DNA of 64,000 bases, taken from assembly GCF_928368155.1 (NCBI RefSeq), contig NZ_CAKMRU010000002.1, positions 1 to 64,000 of the forward strand, read 5' to 3'. Shown piece by piece: positions 27,018-36,884 of the stretch. Numbering within the stretch: the first letter of the stretch is position 1; each line of letters begins with the position of its first letter. The stretch comes from Anaerococcus ihuae. GTDB taxonomy: Bacteria > Bacillota > Clostridia > Tissierellales > Peptoniphilaceae. A program made the position numbers and the translations under genes. The notes under the pieces were generated by a model. The model saw only the letters and a list, made by a program, of their open reading frames with translations, was not told the origin of the DNA and ran no database searches.

Positions 27018-28460
27018 ATGCAAACAAGAAGAAATTTATCTATGCTCAGTGATTTTTATGAATTTACTATGGCCTATGGATATTTTGAAAGTGGAATGAA
27101 AGATACGATTGCAGTTTTTGATGCATTTTATAGAAAAAATCCTGATGGGGGAGGATTTTCAATTTTTTCTGGCTTGGATGATATTATTGATTATGTAGAA
27201 AATATTCATTTTGACGAGGAAGACATTGAATACTTTAGAAAAAACACAAGATTTTCAGAAGAATTTTTAACTTATTTGAAAAATTTTAAATTTAGCGGAG
27301 ATATTTGGGCATTTCCAGAAGGATCAGCAATGTTTCCATCTGAACCGATTGTAACTGTAAGAGCTCCAATAATTGAAGCACAAATTTTAGAAACTTATTT
27401 GCTTTTATCATTAAATTATGGGTCTTTGGTTGCTACAAAAACAAACAGGATTGTAAGGGCTGCAAAGGGAAGAACTGTGATGGAATTTGGGGCAAGACGT
27501 GCCCAAGGGCCTGACGCTTCTGTAAAAGGAGCAAGGTCTGCCTTTATAGCTGGAGCTCCAATCACATCAAACACTCTTTCAAGTCAAATGTATGCTTATC
27601 CTGCTGGAGGAACTATGGCCCACTCTTGGGTTCAATCATTTGATAGCGAATATGAGTCATTTTTGGCTTATGCAAAATTATATCCAGATAACTGCATTTT
27701 ATTAATTGACACTTACGATGTTTTAAAACAAGGTTTGCCAAATGCTATGAAAGTTTTCAAGGAAGTTTTAGATCCTTTGGGAATTTCTGGAGGAGTTAGG
27801 ATTGATTCAGGAGATATTGCCTACCTATCAAAAGAATGTAGAAAAATTTTAGATGAAAACGGCTACAAGGATGCAAAAATTGTTGCAAGCAATTCTCTTG
27901 ATGAATACAAAATCGAATCCCTTCTCCAACAAGGAGCAGAAATAGATTCATTTGGAATAGGCGAAAGATTAATTACTGCAAAATCCGACCCAGTTTTTGG
28001 TGGTGTTTATAAACTCGTTGAAATCGAAGATGAAAAAGGAAAAACTGCAAAAATAAAAGTATCAGAAAATGTAGAAAAAATCACAACACCAGGTCTTAAA
28101 GAAGTTTACAGATTATACGACAAAAAAACTGGCAAGGCCGAGGCTGATTATATAACTTTAAAAGAAGAAGTTGTTGATGAAAATAAACCACTTGTAATTT
28201 TTGATCCACACTTTACATGGAAGATGAAAAGAATGGAAAATTATGAAATTCGAAAAATGCAAATTCCAATTTTTAAAAATGGAAAAAAAGTTTATGAATC
28301 TCCAAAAATTGAAGAAATAAACGAATATTGCAAGTCTGAAGTAAAATCCTTGTGGGATGAAGTAAAAAGATTTGACCAACCTCACAATTATTACGTCGAC
28401 CTTTCTCACGATTTGTGGAATTTAAAACAAAACCTAATAATGAAGGCTATGAGCAAATAA
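27018..28460 (+). CDS. pncB: Nicotinate phosphoribosyltransferase
   Basis: 480 residues. It makes nicotinate mononucleotide from nicotinate and PRPP in NAD salvage. MLSDFYEFTMAYGYF at the N-terminus, FGARRAQGPDASVKGARSAF, PAGGTMAHSW and the phosphate-binding GGVRIDSGDIAYLS all match. The start has AAAGGAAGG. The stop overlaps the next ATG as TAATG, so the SDR gene is coupled to it. Confidence 0.93.
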   Translation: MQTRRNLSMLSDFYEFTMAYGYFESGMKDTIAVFDAFYRKNPDGGGFSIFSGLDDIIDYVENIHFDEEDIEYFRKNTRFSEEFLTYLKNFKFSGDIWAFPEGSAMFPSEPIVTVRAPIIEAQILETYLLLSLNYGSLVATKTNRIVRAAKGRTVMEFGARRAQGPDASVKGARSAFIAGAPITSNTLSSQMYAYPAGGTMAHSWVQSFDSEYESFLAYAKLYPDNCILLIDTYDVLKQGLPNAMKVFKEVLDPLGISGGVRIDSGDIAYLSKECRKILDENGYKDAKIVASNSLDEYKIESLLQQGAEIDSFGIGERLITAKSDPVFGGVYKLVEIEDEKGKTAKIKVSENVEKITTPGLKEVYRLYDKKTGKAEADYITLKEEVVDENKPLVIFDPHFTWKMKRMENYEIRKMQIPIFKNGKKVYESPKIEEINEYCKSEVKSLWDEVKRFDQPHNYYVDLSHDLWNLKQNLIMKAMSK

Positions 28461-29203
28461 TGATAGCCATAATTACTGGAGCAAGTTCGGGCATAGGATA
28501 TGAATTCGCAAGGCAAATTGACAAAAAAAATTATGAAGAAATTTGGCTAATCGGAAGAAGAGCCGAAAGACTTAATGATTTATCAGAAAAACTACAAACA
28601 AGGGCAAGGATATTTGCCCTTGATTTGTGTGAAGAAAAATCTTTTGAAATTTTAAAAAAAGAATTAGAAATTTCAAATAAAAAAATAGGACTTTTGATAA
28701 ATTCTGCCGGTATGGGAGAAAATGATTATTTTAAAAACACAAAGTTAGAAAATGATATGAAAACTTTGGACTTAAACATAAAAGCCCTAACAGCAATGAC
28801 AAAAATTTCCTTAAATTTTTTCCAAAAAGACGGAATTATTTTAAATATAGCCTCATCAGCAGCCTTTATTCCACAAGGAAAATTTGCCCTTTATGCTGCA
28901 AGTAAGTCTTATGTCCTATCATTTTCAAGAGCTGTAAGATGCGAATTTAAAGATATAAAAATTTCGGTTTTATGCCCAAACAGAGTTGAAACAGAATTTT
29001 TAAAAAAATCAAATAATAATTCGGGCGGAATAAAAAATTTGGGAAATGAAAATCTAGAAAAAATGGTATCAAAAGCAATTAAAAAAATGGGCAAAAAAGA
29101 TTTGATAACAACTCACCCAAGTGCAAAAATTTTATTAATAATTTCAAAAATCTTCCCCCATTCTTTTATAATGGGACTTGAAAAAGTTTTAGGAATGTAC
29201 TAA
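28460..29203 (+). CDS. Short-chain dehydrogenase/reductase
   Basis: 247 residues from ATG 28460, which overlaps the NAPRT stop. The NAD(P)-binding ITGASSGIGYEFAR is at residues 5-18, NSAGMG follows, and the catalytic YAASKS (Tyr and Lys) follows a serine in IASSAAF. It belongs to the DltE/YqjQ-like SDR group. The substrate is unknown; context gives only co-expression with NAD salvage. Confidence 0.85.
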   Translation: MIAIITGASSGIGYEFARQIDKKNYEEIWLIGRRAERLNDLSEKLQTRARIFALDLCEEKSFEILKKELEISNKKIGLLINSAGMGENDYFKNTKLENDMKTLDLNIKALTAMTKISLNFFQKDGIILNIASSAAFIPQGKFALYAASKSYVLSFSRAVRCEFKDIKISVLCPNRVETEFLKKSNNNSGGIKNLGNENLEKMVSKAIKKMGKKDLITTHPSAKILLIISKIFPHSFIMGLEKVLGMY

Positions 29204-29223
29204 TTTAAATAATTCAAAACAAA

Positions 29224-29431
29224 AGAGCCATCAAGGCTCTCAGACTATTGACAAAATAGCAACATTTCCCATTTCGAGCGAACGTAGTGAGTCGAGAAAT
29301 CTCATGAGATCTCTCCGTGCGTTCGTTTCACTCACTTAGTCGAGATGGTACGTAGCTTAATTTTTATTTTAAAATAAAATATTAGATAAAACTATACTTT
29401 GTCTACGCTCTGAGAGCTGGTCAAGGCTCCT
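29224..29431. repeat. Dispersed terminator-associated repeat, copy 4 (172 bp core)
   Basis: The element runs from CAGACTATTGACAAAA at 29241 to ACTTTGTCTACGCTCTG ending 29412, so its ends are inverted repeats (CAGAnnxTnGACAAA). Outside are related sequences AGAGCCATCAAGGCTCT (29224-29240) and AGAGCTGGTCAAGGCTCCT (29413-29431). Together they behave like a duplicated terminator hairpin between convergent SDR and radA. The core is GAAATCTCATGAGATCTCTC. Confidence 0.8.
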
Positions 29432-30805
29432 TTATTTTCCAAAAACATCAAAAATTACTTCTTTTATATTTTTCATCTCTTTTATTTCTAGATTTTTGTA
29501 TTCTTTTTTATCAATTTGTGATCTTCCTATATAGGCTTTTTTGTAGCCTAGTCTTTCTAGCTCTTTTAGTCTCGATTTTATTTGTGGGACCTTTTTAAGC
29601 TCTCCTGTTAGGCCTACCTCTGCTATGAAAACTGTTTTATTGTCAACTGGTTTTTTCAAATATGATGAGGCGATTGAAATCATTATGGCAAGATTTACTG
29701 ATTGCTCTTTCATTTTAAGTCCGCCTGTTGCTTTTATTATTACATTTTCATCAAATAAATTTATTCCTGCTCTTTCTTGTAAAATTGAAATTAAAGTATT
29801 TAAATCATCTTTTCTTAAACTATCTCCAATTCTTTGGGGATAGGGCATAAATGATTTTGAGACCAAAGATTCTATTTCAATTTCTAAAAGCCTGCTTCCT
29901 TCTTTCATCACAGAAATTGCCGATCCCTCTATGCCTGAATCTCTTTCTGTAATAAAATATTCTGATGGATTTGTAATTTCGATTAGGCCTTCTTCTTGCA
30001 TGGAAAATAATCCAACTTCTCCTGTTGGACCAAACCTATTTTTTGTACTTGTCAAAATCCTTAAATCATCTTCGCTTTCTCCATCCAAAACTAAAACTGT
30101 ATCAACCAAATGCTCCAAGGTCCTAAGTCCTGCCATCTCTCCAGATTTATTCATATGTCCAACCATAATAAAGGCTCTTTTTTTCTCGGGATTTTTGGCA
30201 AGTTCGACGCACTTATTTGCACATTCAATGGTTTGAGTTGGAGATCCTTGCTTATTGTCAAATTCGTTTAGGGCAAAAGTTTGAATTGAATCTAAAATTA
30301 TTATATCTGCATCTTTTTTCTTTATTTCAATTTCAGCAAGATCCATTGAATTTGTTGACAAAATCCAAATATTTTGTGAAATCTCTCCAATAATCCTATC
30401 AGCTCTCGCCTTAATTTGGGATTCACTTTCTTCGCCCGAAACATACATTACCTTAAATCCATCCTTGGCATAAGATGAAGATAATTGCAAAAGTAGGGTT
30501 GATTTTCCAGCTCCAGGTCTTGCCGTTAAAATTGAAACTGAATCTTTTACAAGTCCTCCCCCAATCGCCCTATCAAATTCATCAAAAGAAGATTTTATTC
30601 TCTCAGACTCGTCAAGTTTTATTTCTTTTAATAATCTTGCTTGGTTTTCAAAATCAAACGATATGGAATTTTTTGATGAGCTTTCTTTTTTTATGGCTTT
30701 TTCAATCAAAGTTCCCCATTTCCCACATTCTGGACATTGGCCCGCCCAAACATTTTGAACGTGGCCACAATTTTTACATTCAAAAGCTCTTTTAAGCTTT
30801 GCCAT
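29432..30805 (-). CDS. radA: DNA repair protein RadA
   Basis: 457 residues from ATG 30803-30805 (AGGTGA six bases before). The order is: zinc finger CKNCGHVQNVWAGQCPEC (residues 8-25), RecA-like ATPase with ARPGAGKSTLL and the RadA-specific KNRFGPTGEVG, and a C-terminal Lon-like domain. RadA drives branch migration in recombination. It overlaps the upstream glutamate-cysteine ligase gene by 14 bp. Confidence 0.95.
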   Translation of the reverse strand: MAKLKRAFECKNCGHVQNVWAGQCPECGKWGTLIEKAIKKESSSKNSISFDFENQARLLKEIKLDESERIKSSFDEFDRAIGGGLVKDSVSILTARPGAGKSTLLLQLSSSYAKDGFKVMYVSGEESESQIKARADRIIGEISQNIWILSTNSMDLAEIEIKKKDADIIILDSIQTFALNEFDNKQGSPTQTIECANKCVELAKNPEKKRAFIMVGHMNKSGEMAGLRTLEHLVDTVLVLDGESEDDLRILTSTKNRFGPTGEVGLFSMQEEGLIEITNPSEYFITERDSGIEGSAISVMKEGSRLLEIEIESLVSKSFMPYPQRIGDSLRKDDLNTLISILQERAGINLFDENVIIKATGGLKMKEQSVNLAIMISIASSYLKKPVDNKTVFIAEVGLTGELKKVPQIKSRLKELERLGYKKAYIGRSQIDKKEYKNLEIKEMKNIKEVIFDVFGK

Positions 30806-32120
30806 TAATCTCACCTAGGGCATGATTTACAGAAAATTTCTCGCAAGCTTTTTTTGGATCTTCCTTGTAAATTTTTTCAAATTTATCTCTCAAAGTCTCT
30901 TTTTCATCCATCAATTTTTCTATTGGGAAAAGATAAGTTTTTTCATCTTCATCAAGTCCATCTTTTGCAAGAGAAATAAAATATTTTATCCATTCACAAA
31001 TAGTTTTTCCCTCATATTTTGCATAAAGTCCAAGTTCTTTTGCTTGTGATTTTAAATTTTGACAATTTTCATAGGTCATATTTTTAAAATCTTCTCTTAA
31101 TTTATTTAGATTTTCTTCATTATAAAATAATCCCTTGATTAAGGCTGGGAAGGAAAGGTTGTATGGGTAAGGCACTGCATCAGGCATCCTTATTTCTATA
31201 TATTTTTTAACCCTAACATCTGGAAAAACAATTGAAAGAGCATGGAAAATCATCTCATCGGAAAAATCTTTGTCCATTATTTTTTCAAATTTTGTATCTC
31301 CCTTATACACATCTTTTCCGTCTTCATGGATAAAAATTATATCTGTGTTTAAAATTTTTTCTGCATATTTTTCGTAAGACATATCCTCATCAAAGGCAAA
31401 ATCATAAAGACCTGTCCTATTTTTGTCACAATATTCCCAAATTTCTTGGCGAAGATTTTTCTTTTCATATGGCTTTCCTTGGAAAATATAGGCATTGTCA
31501 TAAAATGTATACATAAAAGGAGCAAGGGCATTTGCTACAAAAAATTTCATTTTAAAATCTTCTTCGTCTGAAAAATCTATGGCTGATTGAACGCTTGCAG
31601 TTCCTCTCATCATATTCAAAGCGTATTTTCCACCAAAATCGGTGAAATATTTTTGCATATATTTGTACCTATCTTTTGGAATAATTTTTAAATCCATAAT
31701 TTTTGATTTTGGGTGATAGCCCAAAGTTTCAAGATATTGGTTTTTTTCTTCAAAAATTGGAATAATTTCTCCCATAATTTTTTTAAAAGACTCATCCAAA
31801 TCTTTTATATTTTTCTTGGCATCAATTGCAAGCTCAAATTGACCAGCAGGCTCAAGATTTACAGCTATATCATTTTCTCTAAGGCCAAGAATATATCCAT
31901 CATGTTCATTAGTTACAGAAAATCCCATATCCTTTAAATCTTTCAAGCTAGATCCCACGCCTTTTTCTCCAAAATAATCATAAGAAAAAAGCTCATCTTT
32001 ATCTATTACAAAATGTTCCATTTCTAGACCAATTTTAAAATTTTCTTTTTGACTTTCGCCAGATTTTATATAATCGACAATTTTGTCTATTTTTTCTTGA
32101 TAGTTCACAATATCCTCCAC
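30792..32120 (-). CDS. gshA: Glutamate-cysteine ligase (GCS2 family)
   Basis: 442 residues. GLEMEHFVID near the N-terminus, EPAGQFELAIDAKKNI and the MMRGTASVQSAIDFSDEED segment match the plant/proteobacterial-type gamma-glutamylcysteine synthetase family. It would make gamma-glutamylcysteine, either as a thiol itself or for glutathione; no gshB is in the window. It is the promoter-proximal gene of the gshA-radA pair. Confidence 0.82.
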   Translation of the reverse strand: MEDIVNYQEKIDKIVDYIKSGESQKENFKIGLEMEHFVIDKDELFSYDYFGEKGVGSSLKDLKDMGFSVTNEHDGYILGLRENDIAVNLEPAGQFELAIDAKKNIKDLDESFKKIMGEIIPIFEEKNQYLETLGYHPKSKIMDLKIIPKDRYKYMQKYFTDFGGKYALNMMRGTASVQSAIDFSDEEDFKMKFFVANALAPFMYTFYDNAYIFQGKPYEKKNLRQEIWEYCDKNRTGLYDFAFDEDMSYEKYAEKILNTDIIFIHEDGKDVYKGDTKFEKIMDKDFSDEMIFHALSIVFPDVRVKKYIEIRMPDAVPYPYNLSFPALIKGLFYNEENLNKLREDFKNMTYENCQNLKSQAKELGLYAKYEGKTICEWIKYFISLAKDGLDEDEKTYLFPIEKLMDEKETLRDKFEKIYKEDPKKACEKFSVNHALGEINGKA

Positions 32121-32254
32121 TTTCTAGATATCTTTCTCTAACTATTACTATACCCATTTTTTTTATAATAAATTTGATTTTATCTTGAATTATTAATATT
32201 TATAATTTTTTGAAACTTGTATATAATAAGTATAAGAAGTGTAAAGGAGTTATT

Positions 32255-32896
32255 ATGTTTAAAAAATTTTTATTTGCAATTTCCCTCTCTTTAATTTTAA
32301 CAGGGTGCGGAAATAAAATGGTTCAAAATTCTAATTTAGAAAAAAATTCTTTTTCTAGCAATTCAAATGAAAAATCAAAAAATCAATCTAATAAAAAAGA
32401 AAATTCTCCTTACCAAGATATTTATGATTTACTTGATGGAAAAAAATTATATTTTCAAGGATCATCTTGGTTTGAAGCTATTTATTTTTATGAAGATGGA
32501 TACTTTGACGGGGCTATGAAAATGGGAAATGGTTATGAGGTTGACCAAAGTCTTTATAATGGAAAATTTGAAATCACAGAAAAAATTGATGATCAGACCT
32601 ATAGGCTAAAAATAATTAGATTTACCTATGATATAAAACCTGGTGAGGTTTCCAAAAAAAATATTGATGGAACTGACTTCACTTTCAAGAATGCAAAAAC
32701 TCATATTTTCCAAGGCGATTCATCGACTTCCTACATTCTTTATTTGCCTGATAAAAAAACAGACGATTTAAATTCTGATTTGCTAAAAAATGTTAAATTA
32801 AGCGGAAAAGAAGCTGGAAGTGACAAGCTTGGTTTTATAGCTTTAAGAAAAGATGACAAGAAAGCTGACACTTTGGTTGAATTTACAAAAAAATAG
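32255..32896 (+). CDS. Lipoprotein, paralogous family member 1
   Basis: 213 residues from ATG 32255 (AAAGGAG upstream). The signal peptide ends in a lipobox, LILTGC, so it is anchored outside the membrane. A low-complexity linker rich in N, S and K follows, then a domain with LDGKKLYF, DGYFDGAM, YNGKFEITEKIDDQTYRLKI and SYILYLPDKK. Three other genes in the window (32905, 33802, 43851) share the pattern L-x-GK-x-F ... NGKF-x-V ... D-x-T-x-x-LRL ... LYLP. No family name is recognised. Confidence 0.75.
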   Translation: MFKKFLFAISLSLILTGCGNKMVQNSNLEKNSFSSNSNEKSKNQSNKKENSPYQDIYDLLDGKKLYFQGSSWFEAIYFYEDGYFDGAMKMGNGYEVDQSLYNGKFEITEKIDDQTYRLKIIRFTYDIKPGEVSKKNIDGTDFTFKNAKTHIFQGDSSTSYILYLPDKKTDDLNSDLLKNVKLSGKEAGSDKLGFIALRKDDKKADTLVEFTKK

Positions 32897-32904
32897 GAGG
32901 GAGT

Positions 32905-33633
32905 ATGAAATTTAAGAAAAATTTAATGTTAGTCTTGGCTTTTATAATTTTTATTCCACTTGCATCAAAGGCAAGCAATATGGTTGATATTAAAAAAATA
33001 AGGGGAGAGAAAAATTATTTTGCTGACCTTGTTTTATACAACAATGAAATGGCCTACGACGAGACTTTACTTTATAAAAATATAGAAAAAAATTCCCAAA
33101 AAAATAAAAAAACTTCTTCTGATGATGACAGATGGGAAGGAGATATTTTGAAAGAATTATCTGGCAAAAGTTTTTCTTTTTATTCTGGCGTTGGAGCTTG
33201 GATGACTAATTTAAATTTTACTAATGACAAGGGATCTTTTGAAGCTGATTTTCATGATTCTGATGCAAATCAAGTTCAATTAGCTTCATGTAAGGGAAAA
33301 TTTGAAGTTGTTGAAAGAATTGATGACACAGCTTTTAAATTAAAACTTAAAGATGTAAAAACAACTTCTAAAGTTGGCGAATTTTATGTTAATGGAAAAT
33401 TAACTATAGGTTTAAAAGTTCCTTATGGTTTTGATATTTCAGGAAATCCAGACGAATACAATACATCCTATACCCTATATCTTCCAAAAAGATTAAAATC
33501 TCAAACAAACGAAACTGTTTATGCTCAAGCTTATGCAATTACAGACAAGGCTTACATCAATGATTATGAGTCAAGAATTTTTATTCTTGGAAATGACAGC
33601 ACACTTGCGGGTTTTGCTGAAAATATTAATTAA
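32905..33633 (+). CDS. Secreted protein, paralogous family member 2
   Basis: 242 residues. The signal peptide seems to end at an ASKAS signal-peptidase I site, without a lipobox cysteine, unlike the other family members, so it may be released. The shared domain has LSGKSFSF, GAWMTNLNF, CKGKFEVVERIDDTAFKLKL, VPYGFDI and YTLYLPKR. It is 8 bp after member 1 with GGAGGG before the start, so it is in the same operon, and it is followed by a terminator. Confidence 0.72.
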   Translation: MKFKKNLMLVLAFIIFIPLASKASNMVDIKKIRGEKNYFADLVLYNNEMAYDETLLYKNIEKNSQKNKKTSSDDDRWEGDILKELSGKSFSFYSGVGAWMTNLNFTNDKGSFEADFHDSDANQVQLASCKGKFEVVERIDDTAFKLKLKDVKTTSKVGEFYVNGKLTIGLKVPYGFDISGNPDEYNTSYTLYLPKRLKSQTNETVYAQAYAITDKAYINDYESRIFILGNDSTLAGFAENIN

Positions 33634-33652
33634 TAATCTAGAATAAATGAGT

Positions 33653-33691
33653 AAAAATCTGCTTTATAATAAGAATTTAAGGCAGATTTTT
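33653..33691 (+). terminator. Terminator after family member 2
   Basis: AAAATCTGC / GCAGATTTT stem with an internal AT loop and a following T run. Confidence 0.7.
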
Positions 33692-33801
33692 TATTAAATT
33701 ATTCTATATTTTCAAAAAATTTTAAATATTTTCCTTTACTTGTTTATTATCTATTTAATGTATAAAATAAAAGATAAGAAAATTACTATAAGGAGGCCAA
33801 T

Positions 33802-34755
33802 ATGAAAAAGAAAATTTCTCTTGTTTTCGCCCTTGCATTTTTACTTTCATCTTGTGGTGGCAGCATGGTTAAGGTTAACCAGTCTGAAATTGCACAAAAC
33901 GAGGCAAAATTGGAGGAGAAAAACAAGAAAAAAGAAATAAAAGATCTAGAAGAGTCAAATGATAAGAAGGATGAAGATAAAAAAGAAAAATCTAAGAAAA
34001 AAACTAAAAAGAAAATAAAATTATCAGATGATGATAGTGAAAAAAAATCAAAAAATAAATCTTCTGAAGAAAAAAAATCTGAAAAGAAAGAAAATGAAAT
34101 AAAGAGGGTTTATCCTGATGATAAAGATGATAAAAAAGAAGAAAGCAAAAATCTTAGCCCAGCTCAAAATAGCGAGAATTCTTCTTCCAAAAACCAATCT
34201 TACCTAAGCTTTAGAAATTCTGACACTTCTGATAAATCTAGTAATTATCCTGAACTTTTGAAAGACTTAAGTGGAAAAAAATTTGTATTTTCATCAGGAG
34301 CTGGTGGTTGGCAAACTGTTTTAACTTTTTCTGATAATGGATATTTTACTGCAAAATACGAAGATTATGATTTTGATTCTGTAGCTATTTGTGAATTTAA
34401 CGGAAAATTTTCAGTTGATTCCAAGGTAAATGACACAGCCTACATTTTTAGGCTTGATAAGGCAGATATAACAAGTCCTGTAAATACTGAAGAGGTTAAA
34501 AATATAGGCGGAAAAAATATGACCGTAAGATATGTCGACCTTCCTTATGGATTTGCTGTAAATAATGACAGCGACCATTCTTTCCAAGGAAAATTCTCCC
34601 TATATCTTCCTCTAAGAAAAAGATCTGAAATGAGTGCTGAGGTAAATGAGTGGCTAGATATTTCTGGTGAAAAAAATGTAGAAAAAGATATAACAAGAAT
34701 TTACTTGCTTATAAATAACAAAACAATCGACACTTTCAGAGAAAAAGTAAATTAA
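33802..34755 (+). CDS. Lipoprotein, paralogous family member 3
   Basis: 317 residues. Lipobox LLSSCGG, then a very charged linker of about 110 residues made mostly of K, E, D and S, then the family domain: LSGKKFVFSSGAGGWQTVL, DNGYFTAKY, FNGKFSVDSKVNDTAYIFRL, LPYGFAVNN and FSLYLPLRKR. It has the clearest domain of the four paralogues. Its stop overlaps the ogt start (TAATG). Confidence 0.75.
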   Translation: MKKKISLVFALAFLLSSCGGSMVKVNQSEIAQNEAKLEEKNKKKEIKDLEESNDKKDEDKKEKSKKKTKKKIKLSDDDSEKKSKNKSSEEKKSEKKENEIKRVYPDDKDDKKEESKNLSPAQNSENSSSKNQSYLSFRNSDTSDKSSNYPELLKDLSGKKFVFSSGAGGWQTVLTFSDNGYFTAKYEDYDFDSVAICEFNGKFSVDSKVNDTAYIFRLDKADITSPVNTEEVKNIGGKNMTVRYVDLPYGFAVNNDSDHSFQGKFSLYLPLRKRSEMSAEVNEWLDISGEKNVEKDITRIYLLINNKTIDTFREKVN

Positions 34756-35198
34756 TGAAAGCCTACTACAAAAAAGAAAATTTTATTTTTGAAATAGAAT
34801 ACGACAAAAAAATCCAGGCTATAAGAATAGTTGAAAAGGAAAAATTAGGAGAAAAATCAGACCTATCAAATCTCGCCTTTAAAGAAATTTCAGATTTTCT
34901 TGATGGAAAATTGAAAAAATTTTCCTTTGAAATTGATCTTAAGGGAACAGATTTTCAAAAAAGAGTCCGGAAAGAAATAGAAAAAATCCCTTACGGAAAA
35001 ACTTTAACCTACAAAGAAATTGGTGGAAAATTAAATTCAAAAGCCTACCAAGCAATAGGATCAGCTTGTGGCAAAAACCCAATTATGTTTAGGATTCCCT
35101 GTCATAGGGTCCTTGGAAAAAATAATCTGGGAGGATTTTTCTACGGCCTTGATTTGAAGAAAAAATTATTAAAAATGGAAAAATCTTGCAAATTTTAA
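34755..35198 (+). CDS. ogt: Methylated-DNA-protein-cysteine methyltransferase
   Basis: 147 residues. The acceptor cysteine is in PCHRVLGKNNLGGF, and the recognition helix is YKEIGGKLNSKAYQAIGSAC. It removes alkyl groups from O6-alkylguanine. It is translationally coupled to the lipoprotein gene before it, an unexpected partner. It ends within a terminator hairpin shared with the convergent oxidoreductase gene. Confidence 0.93.
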   Translation: MKAYYKKENFIFEIEYDKKIQAIRIVEKEKLGEKSDLSNLAFKEISDFLDGKLKKFSFEIDLKGTDFQKRVRKEIEKIPYGKTLTYKEIGGKLNSKAYQAIGSACGKNPIMFRIPCHRVLGKNNLGGFFYGLDLKKKLLKMEKSCKF

Positions 35199-35211
35199 TT
35201 TTTGCAAGATT
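35182..35211. terminator. Bidirectional terminator over two convergent stop codons
   Basis: AATCTTGCAAA-ttttaatt-TTTGCAAGATT is an 11-bp stem whose loop holds the stop codons of ogt and the oxidoreductase gene; the two coding regions overlap by 4 bp. Confidence 0.85.
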
Positions 35212-36208
35212 TTTTATTTGGATCAACCATATTATATGAATCTTTTATTTTTCCAGATTTTTTTAACTTTTCAAACATTTCAAGGACATTTCTAGAATCC
35301 ATCAATTTTTTCTTTGAAGATTCAAAATCTTTGTTTTCAAAAATTTCTCTAAAATATTCAAATTCATAAAAATACAAATCTCTTTCTTTTTTTATGTCGA
35401 TAAATTCACTCTTACCATCTTTATAAAATTCTATTTTTTCTGCTTCTTGGATATTTCCATAAACTTTTATATAGCCTTCTTCTCCTTGAACTATAATATA
35501 ATTTTCACTTTTACTGTCCTTGGCGTTAGTAAAAGAAACTGTGAAATCTTTATAGGAAATCAAACCAGAACCAGAAATATCAACGCCATAAGCATTTATA
35601 TTGCCAAAATATGAAAATTCTTCTCCATTTCCAAAAAGCTCATAAATCAAATGTAGATTATAAATTCCAAGATCTGCCAAGGCTCCTGCTGAAAATTCAC
35701 TTTTAAAAATATTTTCAACAATTCCCACCTTGTACTTATCAAATCTTGATGAATATTGGGAATAATTAATCATACAAGTAGAAATTTTCCCAATTTGTCT
35801 CAAAAGATTTTTCAATATGCCAAGACTCGGTAAATATTTTATGGAAATCGCCTCAAACAAAAATAAATTTTTATCATCAGAAATTTTTATTAAATCATCA
35901 AGCTCTTTAGTATTTGTGAAAAATGGTTTTTCACAAATTACATTTTTATTTGCCAAAAGACACATTTTCGTCTGCTTATAATGCAAAGAATTTGGACTTG
36001 CTATATAAACAAAATCGATTTTTGGATCTTCAAGCATTCTTTTAAGCTTATCAAAAGATTTTTCCGCCCCAAATTTTTCTTTCAAATAATCTGCCTTCTC
36101 AATAGACCTAGAATATGCCCCATAATAATTGTATCCGTCCATTTTTACTACAGTTTTTAAAATATTTTCAACTATAAAATTTGATCCTATTGTTGCAAAA
36201 TTAATCAT
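35195..36208 (-). CDS. Gfo/Idh/MocA family oxidoreductase
   Basis: 337 residues. The N-terminal Rossmann part begins MINFATIGSNFIVENIL, in which the usual GxGxxG is reduced. VYIASPNSLHYKQTKM and CEKPFFTN (the EKP motif) are present. The C-terminal domain ends in a cysteine-containing tail. It belongs to the group of NAD(P)-dependent dehydrogenases acting on sugars or related compounds; the substrate is unknown. It overlaps the upstream membrane-protein gene by 8 bp. Confidence 0.82.
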   Translation of the reverse strand: MINFATIGSNFIVENILKTVVKMDGYNYYGAYSRSIEKADYLKEKFGAEKSFDKLKRMLEDPKIDFVYIASPNSLHYKQTKMCLLANKNVICEKPFFTNTKELDDLIKISDDKNLFLFEAISIKYLPSLGILKNLLRQIGKISTCMINYSQYSSRFDKYKVGIVENIFKSEFSAGALADLGIYNLHLIYELFGNGEEFSYFGNINAYGVDISGSGLISYKDFTVSFTNAKDSKSENYIIVQGEEGYIKVYGNIQEAEKIEFYKDGKSEFIDIKKERDLYFYEFEYFREIFENKDFESSKKKLMDSRNVLEMFEKLKKSGKIKDSYNMVDPNKKSCKN

Positions 36209-36827
36209 ATAACCCCCTATTTTTTACCCTAATATAAAAAATAATTATAGAAATAAAATAACAAAAAATAAATAAATATATCGAAGAAAGTCTTTCAAAG
36301 ACTAAACTTATTAATAAATCAATAAAAAAAGATGGAAGAAATGATTTAATATAGGTTTTTCCTATATATTTATCTCCAATCATTGATTTTGGATATTCAG
36401 TAAATATAGGCTTATTATGAAATAACAAAACTATATTCTCACTTGCTAGTGTTGCAAGAATTAAAAATAGAATACCAAAAAATTCTTTGATATCTACTAG
36501 TTTATATTTTAACAAAAAAATAAGTAGGAAAACCAAACTTACCAGCATACTCACAAGAAAAATTGCAAATAAATTTTTACTTAAAATATATGATAGGACA
36601 TTATTTTTATTAAGTTTTTTCTTATCCTCAAAATAAATTTCATCCGAAAGACAAGATTCTCTAAAAATAAGAGAGGTCAAAATTGAAATTGAAAAATAAA
36701 ATAAAAATATTAATCCATCTGCCTCTATCAGTAATTTCAACAATAGATATGCCAATGCAGAAATTGTAAGAATAATAAATATTAATTTTTCATCAAAATA
36801 TTTTTTGAATGTGTCTTTAAAAAACAT
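36201..36827 (-). CDS. Membrane protein, unknown function
   Basis: 208 residues from ATG 36825-36827, chosen for GGGAGG seven bases upstream. About six hydrophobic segments are visible, with a loop DEIYFEDKKKLNKNN. It resembles the permease half of a small ABC exporter but has no ATPase neighbour. Divergent from the next gene, with only 57 bp between starts. Confidence 0.6.
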   Translation of the reverse strand: MFFKDTFKKYFDEKLIFIILTISALAYLLLKLLIEADGLIFLFYFSISILTSLIFRESCLSDEIYFEDKKKLNKNNVLSYILSKNLFAIFLVSMLVSLVFLLIFLLKYKLVDIKEFFGILFLILATLASENIVLLFHNKPIFTEYPKSMIGDKYIGKTYIKSFLPSFFIDLLISLVFERLSSIYLFIFCYFISIIIFYIRVKNRGLYD

Positions 36828-36847
36828 AAATCCTCCCAACAAATTTC

Positions 36848-36864
36848 TACCCAAAATTTGGGTA
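36848..36864. promoter_or_regulatory. Palindrome between divergent membrane-protein genes
   Basis: TACCCAAA-a-TTTGGGTA has 8-bp perfect arms. It lies midway between the two ribosome-binding sites (GGGAGG and AGGAGG), so it could be a shared operator or an mRNA hairpin. Confidence 0.4.
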
Positions 36865-36884
36865 AACTAATATTAGGAGGAAGT